From Acidobacteriota bacterium (GTDB lineage Bacteria > Acidobacteriota > Aminicenantia > JBFLYD01), in assembly GCA_040756905.1 (NCBI GenBank), contig JBFLYD010000015.1, positions 1 to 51,695 of the forward strand: 51,695 bases of DNA, in the 5' to 3' direction. The notes under the pieces were generated by a model. That model saw nothing but the letters and a program-made list of their open reading frames with translations. It had not been told where the DNA came from and searched no databases. This document shows, in pieces, positions 10,924-19,158 of this stretch; position 1 is the first letter of the stretch; every line of letters begins with the position of its first letter. The translations under genes and the position numbers were made by a program.

Positions 10924-11583
10924 TTATTTTACACTTCCTATTTTTATTACCGTCCCAAACCCTCTTGATACAGATTTTCCAAGTCCCCAATAATCCGGGA
11001 TTTCAAAGTTTACTGAAAATGTGCCAACAAACCCGAGCATGGGCGTGCCTTTGAGAGAGGTGTGAACTTCATAAACATCTACCTTAGCAATAATCTTATC
11101 AGTTATTACATATTCAAGCCCTTTAGCCATAGAAATAATATTACCTATGAGAATGCTTTCTAACTGTTTCTTCCTTTCTCCGCTATTCCTTTTTTTATAA
11201 CGATTAAAACTCTCTTCATCAAGCGCAAGCCATGGAGTGAGGAATTTGTAAGAAAGCATTCCATTTATCACGCCAAAAGAATTATTTTCTCTCAATAGTT
11301 TTTTATCTATAACTGTATATTGTTTATTTTTCAAATTTAGATATTCGATAATTAATATTTCTTCAACAAATTCAGAAACTTCACCAATCCCTAGAATCAT
11401 AGGAATCTTATCTATTATTTTGTATTGAATTTTCGGATAGGTATAAATAAAACCTTTCTCTGAATGATTATGCAAGAAAGGATTATTGCGGAACTTTCCC
11501 GCGATAAAACCTCTCAGTGTAGTAGGTGAATCTACGACTGGACGGTCAGTTATCAGTGTTAAAATGCAATTATTAATTTGCAT
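10924..11583 (-). CDS. cas6: CRISPR pre-crRNA endonuclease Cas6
   Basis: 219 aa RAMP-fold endoribonuclease that cuts the repeat to leave the 8-base 5' handle. The C-terminal glycine-rich loop GLGKSVSRGFGTV (roughly residues 200-212) is the family hallmark; the N-terminal ferredoxin-like half is divergent. The start ATG overlaps the csc1 stop by one base (TGATG), so the reading is coupled. A second, decayed copy of its 3' end lies at 9856-9962. A catalytic His is not obvious at the usual N-terminal position, as in many I-D Cas6 proteins. Confidence 0.88.
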   Translation of the reverse strand: MQINNCILTLITDRPVVDSPTTLRGFIAGKFRNNPFLHNHSEKGFIYTYPKIQYKIIDKIPMILGIGEVSEFVEEILIIEYLNLKNKQYTVIDKKLLRENNSFGVINGMLSYKFLTPWLALDEESFNRYKKRNSGERKKQLESILIGNIISMAKGLEYVITDKIIAKVDVYEVHTSLKGTPMLGFVGTFSVNFEIPDYWGLGKSVSRGFGTVIKIGSVK

Positions 11584-12302
11584 CAGATAATTGCTATATG
11601 TGGTGTTCTCTTAATGTTATTTTCTAAAAAATCAAAACTATCTGGTAAGGCAATATATTTTGAAAACCCGTCAACCTTTATTTCGATGCACCTTTCACAT
11701 ACTGCATTTTCAATAATTGGATACGGAAACATCCCGATCATCATTCCTCTTATTGTCTTACTTACAAGTGGGTCAACAAGATGAGCAACTAAGGCTTTGT
11801 CTTTTTCTTTTAAAACTCTTATTTCTTCTAAATTAAGAAGTGCCTTACCACGAAAACTGCCAAGCCTGATAATTAACGGGAAAATCATCTCTTTCCTGAC
11901 AATTAAAAAACCTTCAAAAATACTTTCAGGAGGAATTGAGAAAAGTTGAGATGCCTTTAATACTTCTGCTTTTCCGGTAGAAGCACCATAACCAAGTTTC
12001 ACGAAATTATCATCTTCACCCTTTGCAATTTCTGAGATATATCTTATATTTCCGATTGGTCTGCCAGGTGTAAAATAAAAGGCTTCTGAAGCAAGAGAGT
12101 TTTCATATCGAGGCGTATTCCTTCCCCTGTTTTCTTCGGAAATTATATAGGGCTGAGCTTCTGGATTTATTCCTAAAGAATATGCCACTGCATAATTAAT
12201 AGCGGTAGCATGAAGATACTTAGGAGATATAGCTCCTGAAAGACCCTCCTTAGAATAAAACAAAGGGTCTATTAGCTCTATCTTATATTTAAAAACTTTC
12301 AT
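11583..12302 (-). CDS. csc1: Type I-D Cascade subunit Csc1 (Cas5d)
   Basis: 239 aa RAMP protein of the Cas5 group, expected to cap the crRNA 5' handle in the type I-D effector. The identification rests on size, N-terminal pattern (YKIELIDPLFYSKEGLSG) and position between csc2 and cas6. A paired-Cys motif lies near the C terminus (AVCERC). It is separated by one base from csc2 and overlaps cas6 by one base. The Cas5 group is divergent, so context carries much of the weight. Confidence 0.88.
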   Translation of the reverse strand: MKVFKYKIELIDPLFYSKEGLSGAISPKYLHATAINYAVAYSLGINPEAQPYIISEENRGRNTPRYENSLASEAFYFTPGRPIGNIRYISEIAKGEDDNFVKLGYGASTGKAEVLKASQLFSIPPESIFEGFLIVRKEMIFPLIIRLGSFRGKALLNLEEIRVLKEKDKALVAHLVDPLVSKTIRGMMIGMFPYPIIENAVCERCIEIKVDGFSKYIALPDSFDFLENNIKRTPHIAII

Positions 12303-12303
12303 G

Positions 12304-13095
12304 CTATTCTTTAGATTCCTCTGGTTTTTTCTTCAACAGAGGCTTTATCAGATTCTTCACCTGTTCATCTAATGTCTTATAAGCTTCCTCTACTACTGGT
12401 AACTTTAAATCATCAATTTTTCCAAAGCCGTCAATCTTCGAGTCAATTAGATTGTATGCCGTTAAAGCCTCTCTATCAGAGAGCTTAAATCCAAGTATAG
12501 TTGTCTCTACCCTGCCCCATTCTACACTTCTTGCTCCAATTCTCGTAAGTCTCTTCAAATTATCCACTATAATAGATGCAATCTCAGGTGTAGGGTCTTT
12601 TAAAGTTATTACTCCGATAAACTCTGTTTCTTTAGGAACAGGAGTGATGCTCATTAATGCCTGCCCTGTAGTAAGGTCTTCTTCATCAACTGCATTCTGC
12701 GTATATGGCTGGATTTCACCAACTTGACTTGTTGATATGAATGACTCCCCAAGTATTCTCGCAAGAATGTTATATGGTACATTAGCACTACTGGTCTCAC
12801 CAGTTCCACCAAATATAAAACAACTGGAACATTTCATACATAAATCGTCTTTTAAATGACAACCGGGTTCAATATTAAGGCTTCTTTGCTTCTCCATAAC
12901 AAGTCTTCTAAGCTTTGCTTTGATTTTACGCCAAGGGATAACAAAACGGTTACCAAGAGATTGATACTTAAATGTCAAAACCTCTTCTGGATCATTGCTC
13001 CTAATAATGGCTTCATCAAGAAATTTTATTTTGGTCACGAGCTGAAGATAAACCCCTTGTGAAAGAATAGATGGCTCTTTTAATAAAGGAGTCAT
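12304..13095 (-). CDS. csc2: Type I-D Cascade backbone subunit Csc2 (Cas7d)
   Basis: 263 aa Cas7-family backbone subunit that polymerises along the spacer part of the crRNA. Characteristic features are the zinc-type cysteine set (Cys79, Cys86, Cys89, Cys92) in a CMKCSSCFIFGG context and the later SVEWGRVETTI segment. The C terminus is Lys/Glu-rich. The start overlaps the cas10d stop by 4 bases. Length fits Csc2; type III Cas7 proteins lack this cysteine arrangement. Confidence 0.93.
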   Translation of the reverse strand: MTPLLKEPSILSQGVYLQLVTKIKFLDEAIIRSNDPEEVLTFKYQSLGNRFVIPWRKIKAKLRRLVMEKQRSLNIEPGCHLKDDLCMKCSSCFIFGGTGETSSANVPYNILARILGESFISTSQVGEIQPYTQNAVDEEDLTTGQALMSITPVPKETEFIGVITLKDPTPEIASIIVDNLKRLTRIGARSVEWGRVETTILGFKLSDREALTAYNLIDSKIDGFGKIDDLKLPVVEEAYKTLDEQVKNLIKPLLKKKPEESKE

Positions 13096-15680
13096 TTTAG
13101 CACCTCCTGAAGGTTTTCATATCGTTTAAAAACATAAATTGCACTAAGAAGGGAATTCTTTACTCTGATAAACTGAGTTATATTGTCTTTTTTTAAATCA
13201 TAATACCTTTGAAAAATGCCTTTTGCTTCTCTGACAAACTCCTCAAGTTCTTTAATATCGGTTTTAGCCTCACCAGATTTTTCCTTTGCAATATTTTCTC
13301 TGATATGAGAAAGAAACTTTGCAAAGGCTTCATCAAAACTTCTGCCAAGGAGCATTTCATTAAGGCTTTGGCTAACAGGTTTCCCAATAGAATGCTTTGA
13401 CATACTTTTGAACCATTTTTGCCACTCATCCTGAGTCCAACAGAATTTTGGTATGCCATTAGCAAAAAAGACGGCATCATTTAAAAGATTATCCATTTTG
13501 TATTCACCTCCCATCGTTTTATATATAACCAAGCCAGATTTATAAATAAACTCATAGAACCTCTCCATAAGTTCGGGCGAAAGTTTGAGCCTATTTGTTT
13601 TTCCTCGTGTTTCGGAAGTGTATGTAATTGCCACACTGGGACTTTTCTCAAGAAGATCTTTTGCCATAATATACTTCTTCTGTCCCTTCTCCAAAATGCT
13701 TGCCAATAAAATAACTGACAATGATTTATAGTATTCTTCCTCCGTACTTAGAATTGATTCCCCAAAAAGACCTACCTGCTCCTCTGTGCCGAGAGAAGTT
13801 TCAAAACCTAATAGGTTCAAGAAATGATAAAGAGGCTCATATCTAACTCTCATATCTTTAGGGCTAAAATTTTTTGTTTCTTTTGCTGAAAGAGTCTGAA
13901 TATCAAACAATATACCTTGTTCACTTGATAAGATTTCTTTTGTATCGCTCCTATATTTTTCTGGAGGAATTGGGATTTTGAGCCTTTTAACAAATGGGAT
14001 ATTCCTGAATTCTTTTCTCTCTTCAAGTTTAGATATCTGATAAGGTGCTGAAACCCCGCTTTTAACTTTTGCAACCAAATCATCAAGTTCAGGATAAAGG
14101 CTTATTAACTCCGGCACTTTCGAAGAGATTCTTGTATAAATCCGCAAGTTCCTGTCTCCGAGTCCTTCTCTTAACACCATGTTATCATAAGCACACATAG
14201 GGCACGTTGCCCTTGACCCTGCGGGTTTAGATATGATTTGAGAAAAACCGTAGCCGACCCCTCTTTTATATTTCAATGCAGGTTGTGCCTCCATAGATAC
14301 AGGGCATTGACACCGTTCACAAACACCCTTTAATGCATCCGTTGTCTTTTTATAAGTTTTATATCTTTCAAATATCTCAGAAGCTATCTTTCTAAAGTCT
14401 TTTTCTTCTTCCATTGAAAGAACGCTGTTTAAATAATCAAGCATTTCTTGTGAACCTGACATTTTCTTTTCGTAATCTTCTGCAATTTTATGCAAAAGTA
14501 TAAACAAATTATCTGGCTTCAAATTTGAAAGCTTGTCGTCTAAATATTTTTTATCTGCAATAAACTCATCTGGAATCACATCCTTTACAGTCAAGATGTT
14601 TAAAAGATGTGACAGAGTATTGGTATTAATAGATGCTGGCGGATTTTCACCAAAAGCTTTTTCCCATTGCCTTTTTGCCTTTGGATGTCCGCTGGTTCCA
14701 AGACAAGCACCGATAGTGTTCCATTTCGGAAGGTTCTTCTTTATCTTTGAAAACTCTGAAGAATCTAAAGAAAAGATATCGTATAAGATTCTTAAAAATT
14801 GCACACCCTTTCTTGATACATCGCCAAGATTTCCAATTATTTCATTCTTATGGTTAGCTGCAATCATAAACTGCGCTGGGAAAACTTTAGATAGTCCACC
14901 AAGAAGGGCTTTAGTAAATGCTTTTGGATAAGCCGATTGAATACCAAGTGATTTATCAAAGAAGGCTTTTGAAATACTTTCTATAATTTTTTCTTTTTCT
15001 GGATAAGAAAGTCCCTTTCCGATAAACAAAGCGGCATTGTCAAATGTTAAGAGAAGTTCCCATCCTAAAGATTGATATTCTTTAAAAATGTTTCTTAAAA
15101 AATGAAATGTCGTCGGCGAAGGGAATCTTGAGACCTCAAAATAAGTAAGATCAAACAATTCATCACAGTATTGTCTAACTTTATTAATAGTTTCCGGTGA
15201 AATACTCTCCATAGAAGCAAGCCAATCGGCATACCTTACTAATTCAGTAAATATTCCTGCTGAATCAGTACTTATTTCTTTTATGTCAGAGTCTGATAGG
15301 CTATGATGCGGCTTGATGGTATCGTATATAAATTTGATATCTGATTCGGTAAGTTCAAAGGGCAATATCCCTTTTAAGTCTTCTTTATTTAAATATTTTC
15401 TTACTTCTTCAATGGTAGATTTATGGTCTCTTGGATTCTCTCCTTCACCTCTGAAAAATTTCTGGCTTTCTTCTCTCAGTTTTCCGATGTCGTGAATTAA
15501 GCATGAGAGTTCCAACAGTTCTTTTTCTCTGTCGTCTAGCGACGGGATAAACCGACCCATCTTTCTGAAAACATTCCAAACTGCAAAATGATGAGCCCAC
15601 AACTGCTCACCGTTCGATTTGGCCAGATAACCAAATTGAGGCTCGAGGAATACTTTTACTTCTTTAATTTCCATGCTCAT
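13092..15680 (-). CDS. cas10d: Type I-D large subunit Cas10d (Csc3) with HD nuclease
   Basis: 862 aa Cas10-like large subunit of the I-D effector. The N-terminal HD nuclease domain is intact: His30/31, the His63-Asp64 pair in LIHDIGK, His86, paired His125/126 and Asp152. In type I-D this HD domain sits in Cas10d, not in Cas3, and supplies the DNA nuclease. A zinc finger follows (Cys454, Cys457, Cys493, Cys496). I see no GGDD palm motif, so cyclic-oligoadenylate synthesis is not expected. The start overlaps the cas3' stop by 4 bases; Met3 is an alternative start. Confidence 0.95.
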   Translation of the reverse strand: MSMEIKEVKVFLEPQFGYLAKSNGEQLWAHHFAVWNVFRKMGRFIPSLDDREKELLELSCLIHDIGKLREESQKFFRGEGENPRDHKSTIEEVRKYLNKEDLKGILPFELTESDIKFIYDTIKPHHSLSDSDIKEISTDSAGIFTELVRYADWLASMESISPETINKVRQYCDELFDLTYFEVSRFPSPTTFHFLRNIFKEYQSLGWELLLTFDNAALFIGKGLSYPEKEKIIESISKAFFDKSLGIQSAYPKAFTKALLGGLSKVFPAQFMIAANHKNEIIGNLGDVSRKGVQFLRILYDIFSLDSSEFSKIKKNLPKWNTIGACLGTSGHPKAKRQWEKAFGENPPASINTNTLSHLLNILTVKDVIPDEFIADKKYLDDKLSNLKPDNLFILLHKIAEDYEKKMSGSQEMLDYLNSVLSMEEEKDFRKIASEIFERYKTYKKTTDALKGVCERCQCPVSMEAQPALKYKRGVGYGFSQIISKPAGSRATCPMCAYDNMVLREGLGDRNLRIYTRISSKVPELISLYPELDDLVAKVKSGVSAPYQISKLEERKEFRNIPFVKRLKIPIPPEKYRSDTKEILSSEQGILFDIQTLSAKETKNFSPKDMRVRYEPLYHFLNLLGFETSLGTEEQVGLFGESILSTEEEYYKSLSVILLASILEKGQKKYIMAKDLLEKSPSVAITYTSETRGKTNRLKLSPELMERFYEFIYKSGLVIYKTMGGEYKMDNLLNDAVFFANGIPKFCWTQDEWQKWFKSMSKHSIGKPVSQSLNEMLLGRSFDEAFAKFLSHIRENIAKEKSGEAKTDIKELEEFVREAKGIFQRYYDLKKDNITQFIRVKNSLLSAIYVFKRYENLQEVLK

Positions 15681-17257
15681 GCACCATAAAATATGAAATG
15701 TTCATTTGCTATTATATGAAGTTCTCCATCTTCTTTAATATATTTTGTAGTTACATTAAAATATTCATCTCTTAATCTTCCACTTCCAACACCCCAAAAG
15801 GGGAAAATCTTGTCATGAATAATAATTTCTTTTATTTTTGTATCTGCTATGCCGTATCTCTTTAATATTTCCTGTTTTTTATGCCTATCTAAAGTCATCC
15901 AATCATCTACAATTTCTTCCGGCTCAAACATCGAAAAGATAGCCTCATTATAAGGAGTGATATTCTTAGTGTCAATGTCATAAAGCAGGAAGTTGTAACT
16001 ATCTCCCCTAAACATTTCGCCTGAAACCAATTTGCCAGAAGGGTCTCTAAGAACCTCCTGTAAAATACTTTTCTCAAATACATCTCTTTCAAAACAGGTT
16101 TGATCTTTAACTGCCCATCCAAAATCATTTTTAGTCAGAATCACAACTGTTCCATTGGATTTTCTGCCGACCCGACCTATTCTCTGAATGGCTGACGTCC
16201 AATAAGATGCTTCTGTTATTAAAGACTTAAAGTCCATATCAATACCTACTTCAATAGCTGAAGTTCCAATGACAACAGATTTATCATCTAGAGAAAATGA
16301 CTTGGCCTTTTCCAATCCACTCCACTCATAAAACTTGTATTGCTTGAACGTATTAATTAATTTTTTCTTGATATGTTGAAGTCTGAATACAGAGTCAAAT
16401 ATAATTGCAGCAGGCTTAGGAATAGATGGGATTAATTCTTTCAGGTTCTCATAGACTAAATCTAATTTTGTAAATTTAAAAGCACGGATTTCTATATCAA
16501 GAGGAAAATTGAATTCTGCATCTCTTTTGTTTCCCACCGAGTCTGTAAAGGAAATATTAAGTGACGGATAAATATTGTTTAGAGTAGAAAGTTCTTTGCT
16601 CATATATGGCGTAGCAGATAGCAATACTACCTTAGATGCTATTCCATCCAGAAGATTTTTTATCAATTCCAAAAAGTTGGAAAGATTAACATACAGATGA
16701 AATTCATCAAAAAATACTATTGCACCTTGTAAATAGTTCTGTAATCTTTTAGAACTTTTATAAGTCTCGCGATTTATGAGGAGATGCAAAACATCTGGAG
16801 ACGTTATAATAACTGACCTTTTAGAAAAAAGCCTACTTTGAATTACTGCCTGTTTTATTAACTCGCTTTTGTTAAGCTCTATATCAATACCTTTATTAAC
16901 TAGATATCTAAACAACGAATTAGAGGAATAATTAAAAATATTAATTCCATTGGGTATAAAATCATCATCTGGCCATATAGCGGTATCCTTTAATTCTTTT
17001 CGCATTGCGCCAACTTGGGCATCCATTAAAATCCTCGTTGGATATGTAAGAATAATTCGTTTTCCCGTATCCTGGAAATATCTATCTTGTATTAGGTTTC
17101 TTATGATATAACTTTTCCCTGAACCTACTGGTGCTTCCACAAAGATTAATATCGCATCTGAATTTTTGATTGCCTCTAAAGTCTGTCTTTGAAACGGCCT
17201 AAATCCATCCTTATTCTGCCTGACGTACCGAGGGCCTATTTTTAGATTAATATTCAT
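15677..17257 (-). CDS. cas3': Type I-D helicase Cas3'
   Basis: 526 aa superfamily 2 helicase that unwinds target DNA for the HD nuclease of Cas10d. Motifs in order: Walker A APVGSGKS (42-49), DEFH (184-187), SAT (214-216), and motif VI QRIGRVGR (358-365). There is no HD domain, as expected for the I-D Cas3' type. It is the first effector gene of the operon. AAGGAG lies just upstream of the ATG, supporting this start. Confidence 0.94.
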   Translation of the reverse strand: MNINLKIGPRYVRQNKDGFRPFQRQTLEAIKNSDAILIFVEAPVGSGKSYIIRNLIQDRYFQDTGKRIILTYPTRILMDAQVGAMRKELKDTAIWPDDDFIPNGINIFNYSSNSLFRYLVNKGIDIELNKSELIKQAVIQSRLFSKRSVIITSPDVLHLLINRETYKSSKRLQNYLQGAIVFFDEFHLYVNLSNFLELIKNLLDGIASKVVLLSATPYMSKELSTLNNIYPSLNISFTDSVGNKRDAEFNFPLDIEIRAFKFTKLDLVYENLKELIPSIPKPAAIIFDSVFRLQHIKKKLINTFKQYKFYEWSGLEKAKSFSLDDKSVVIGTSAIEVGIDMDFKSLITEASYWTSAIQRIGRVGRKSNGTVVILTKNDFGWAVKDQTCFERDVFEKSILQEVLRDPSGKLVSGEMFRGDSYNFLLYDIDTKNITPYNEAIFSMFEPEEIVDDWMTLDRHKKQEILKRYGIADTKIKEIIIHDKIFPFWGVGSGRLRDEYFNVTTKYIKEDGELHIIANEHFIFYGA

Positions 17258-17555
17258 TCATCTCCTTATGCCAATAAAACTCCAGCCTCTTTCTATACAT
17301 ATTGCCGAAAAATCTCCGCTCCATCCATTTCAACCGGCCTCTTACACATTCTCCATATCTCTCTTTTCTCAATCCTCATTTTTTACTCCGTCTTGTATCC
17401 TTTTCTTCACTTATCTTTTCCTTAAAATATTTTCTGCATATTCCACAAGCTGGTTATATAATTCCTCCTCATCTGATACGCACCTTTCTTTCTTCGTCCC
17501 AGAAATACACCTTTTCGTCATTCCAGCCGTGTAATTCCTTTATGTCTGCCCCTTC
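17258..17555 (-). other. Small or broken ORFs upstream of cas3'
   Basis: No full-length gene fits here. On the minus strand there is a 36-codon frame at 17411-17521 (MTKRCISG..., ending VEYAENILRKR), and a 28-codon frame at 17293-17379 (MRIEKREIWRMCKRP..., ending IFRQYV). A short frame in another phase (MYRKRLEFYWHKEM) then runs to the cas3' start. The last two read like one small protein split by a frameshift. None is recognised. They share strand and spacing with the cas genes and may be remnants. Confidence 0.4.
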
Positions 17556-17708
17556 TCAATTATATACCTTCAAAATCTCCTTTGCATATTCTAAAGCAAG
17601 CCTTGCCTCTTCTTCCGTGAGAAATTCTATATCATATTCTGATTTTATATACAACTCAAATAATTTCCTGAATATCTGAGCCATTAATAAATCAGAATAT
17701 TCAGCCAT
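17556..17708 (-). CDS. Hypothetical 50-aa protein
   Basis: 50 codons starting MAEYSDLLMAQ and ending EYAKEILKVYN. It is acidic and helical, with FLTEEEARLALEYAKEIL resembling the shape of small antitoxin-like or regulatory proteins, but I cannot assign a family. It begins 14 bases after the ERCC4-type nuclease gene on the same strand. The frame continues open for about 27 codons after its TGA (GADIKELHGWNDEKVYFW...), so it may be the front of a longer gene broken by a stop. Confidence 0.45.
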   Translation of the reverse strand: MAEYSDLLMAQIFRKLFELYIKSEYDIEFLTEEEARLALEYAKEILKVYN

Positions 17709-17722
17709 TTATAATCAGAATT

Positions 17723-18826
17723 TTAAGCGACCGTTTCATTGTTCTTTTTCCAGTAACTCTTCTTTCCTCTATTTTCACAGGAAATTTTCCCCTCTTTTTT
17801 CAGGTCTGAGAGTGCCTTTCTGATTGTAAACTCAGGTATATTCTGGCAAAAATCTTTTAGCATCCTGAAAGTAAATTTTTCTGGCATCTCGTCTATAATC
17901 TTTCTTACTTCATAATAGCTTCCTCCTGTGGAATAAGGCTCTACTCCATATTCTGTTAGTGCCTCAGACACCTTTGCATGGGGAATGTCCTCAGAATGAA
18001 AGGCTATAGCAGAGAAAAATCTCAATGTCCACTCATTGGCAAGTTTTCTGTTTCCAGTATACACAATGTTTAGCTTTGGATGGAATGCATGAATCTCAGC
18101 AATTGCTCTGGCTGCAAAAGTGGGTGAGTAAAATTTCATCTTCTTAGGGTTTAAAAAATCAGAATAGGATGCCTCAATGACAAGGGCACTGTGTTTATAT
18201 GTCTCAAGCTCACCGAGGATCTGATGAAAGGCGCCCAGTTTGCCAAAGTATGCAGTAAGGTTTTCAAAGGTTTTTCTTTCAACAATTGCAAGAAGACTAT
18301 TATCGCCTTTTAATGCATAGTCTCCAACAGGTAGTTGTCCTTTCTCAATTAAACATCCATGAAATCTCCATGGATATCTCTCACTTTTATCGATAATGAC
18401 ATGGAGAGAATCTTTGCCCTTTGCTGTGAGCTTTACTTTAGGTCTTCTTTCCTGAAGGGCTTTTTGTGTTCGCCAGAATATCTGTTCATACTCTCCTTCC
18501 TTCGTTTTATATTTCTTTTTAAGAAATAAAAAATCGCAACGTTTATTCTTTGCTCTATCCAGGATTACAGCCAATCTCTTGCCATATCTTTTAAGGGATA
18601 ACACAGGAACTCTCTCTATCTCTTCAACAGGTGTTGACCATTGTCTCCCTTCTTCCCTCATGCAGAAGATCTGTCCCTTTGTCCCAGGCCATATATCCTG
18701 CACTCTCAGGGAGAGAAGAATCAAATCATCCTTTTTTATACTCAGACGATAAGGAAATCTTTTTTCTCCTGTACTTTCAATAACCCACAATGTTTGCATA
18801 TTGTTTTTCCATAAAATTTGCTTCAT
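17723..18826 (-). CDS. ERCC4-domain nuclease protein
   Basis: 367 aa. The central region carries an XPF/ERCC4-type nuclease signature: Asp146 and Glu149-Arg150 (IIDKSER), Gly168-Asp169-Tyr, then the Glu183-Arg-Lys185-Thr motif. The segment 1-130 is of unknown fold. The C terminus (about 300-360) looks like a winged helix (FTIRKALSDLKKEGKI). Such nucleases cut branched or single-strand/double-strand junction DNA. No known Cas family corresponds, yet the gene is directly upstream of and co-directional with the cas genes. It may belong to the locus as a defence or repair accessory, or be a chance neighbour. Confidence 0.85.
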   Translation of the reverse strand: MKQILWKNNMQTLWVIESTGEKRFPYRLSIKKDDLILLSLRVQDIWPGTKGQIFCMREEGRQWSTPVEEIERVPVLSLKRYGKRLAVILDRAKNKRCDFLFLKKKYKTKEGEYEQIFWRTQKALQERRPKVKLTAKGKDSLHVIIDKSERYPWRFHGCLIEKGQLPVGDYALKGDNSLLAIVERKTFENLTAYFGKLGAFHQILGELETYKHSALVIEASYSDFLNPKKMKFYSPTFAARAIAEIHAFHPKLNIVYTGNRKLANEWTLRFFSAIAFHSEDIPHAKVSEALTEYGVEPYSTGGSYYEVRKIIDEMPEKFTFRMLKDFCQNIPEFTIRKALSDLKKEGKISCENRGKKSYWKKNNETVA

Positions 18827-18914
18827 TATTTAACATGTTTAAGTGTAAAAATCAAGGAAATGTTTGATTTATTTAAGTTATGTTTATAGAATTAAAAATT
18901 GCTGGAGGAGGAGA

Positions 18915-19073
18915 ATGGAAGAGGCAAAGGTAAAAATTAAAGTAAACGGGAAGGGATTATTTTTAAAGCCATTCATTCAGGACATGGTGAAGAATGTAGT
19001 AATTGGGATGCTTCAATCTTTAAAGATTGAAGATAAAGAAATTAGAGAGATTGAAATAAGGATAACTTTATGA
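18915..19073 (+). CDS. Conserved-looking 52-aa protein
   Basis: The start is fixed by GGAGGAGGAG just before the ATG at 18915; an earlier in-frame start at 18864 has no ribosome site. The product is small and basic (KVNGKGLFLKPFIQDMVKNVVIGMLQSLKI, with EIEIRITL at the end), suggesting two terminal beta strands around one helix. I do not recognise a function. It is divergent from the nuclease gene and lies 85 bases upstream of the molybdate transporter-MoaA fusion. Confidence 0.6.
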   Translation: MEEAKVKIKVNGKGLFLKPFIQDMVKNVVIGMLQSLKIEDKEIREIEIRITL

Positions 19074-19151
19074 TTTTTTTTAAATCTATTGAATCGATAA
19101 AACATTTTTAATTAAAATGAATAGTTTAGATTATTGAGATATATTTATAAT

Positions 19152-19158
19152 ATTAATA
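19152..19158 (+). promoter_or_regulatory. Promoter of the molybdenum island, leaderless geometry
   Basis: A perfect -10 box TATAAT at 19146-19151 is followed by exactly 7 bases and then the ATG at 19159, so transcription would begin at or next to the start codon. No ribosome binding site lies in this gap. The -35 is weak (AGTTTA at 17-base spacing). The interval given is the box-to-ATG gap. Confidence 0.5.

Noticed and set aside
14533-14931. 132-codon frame opposite cas10d
   Set aside because: Antisense shadow of a gene with clear protein motifs; no recognisable domain or ribosome site.
13092-15680. Type III system suggested by a Cas10-like large subunit
   Set aside because: No GGDD motif, no Csm/Cmr small subunits or CARF effectors; csc1, csc2 and Cas3' fix it as type I-D.
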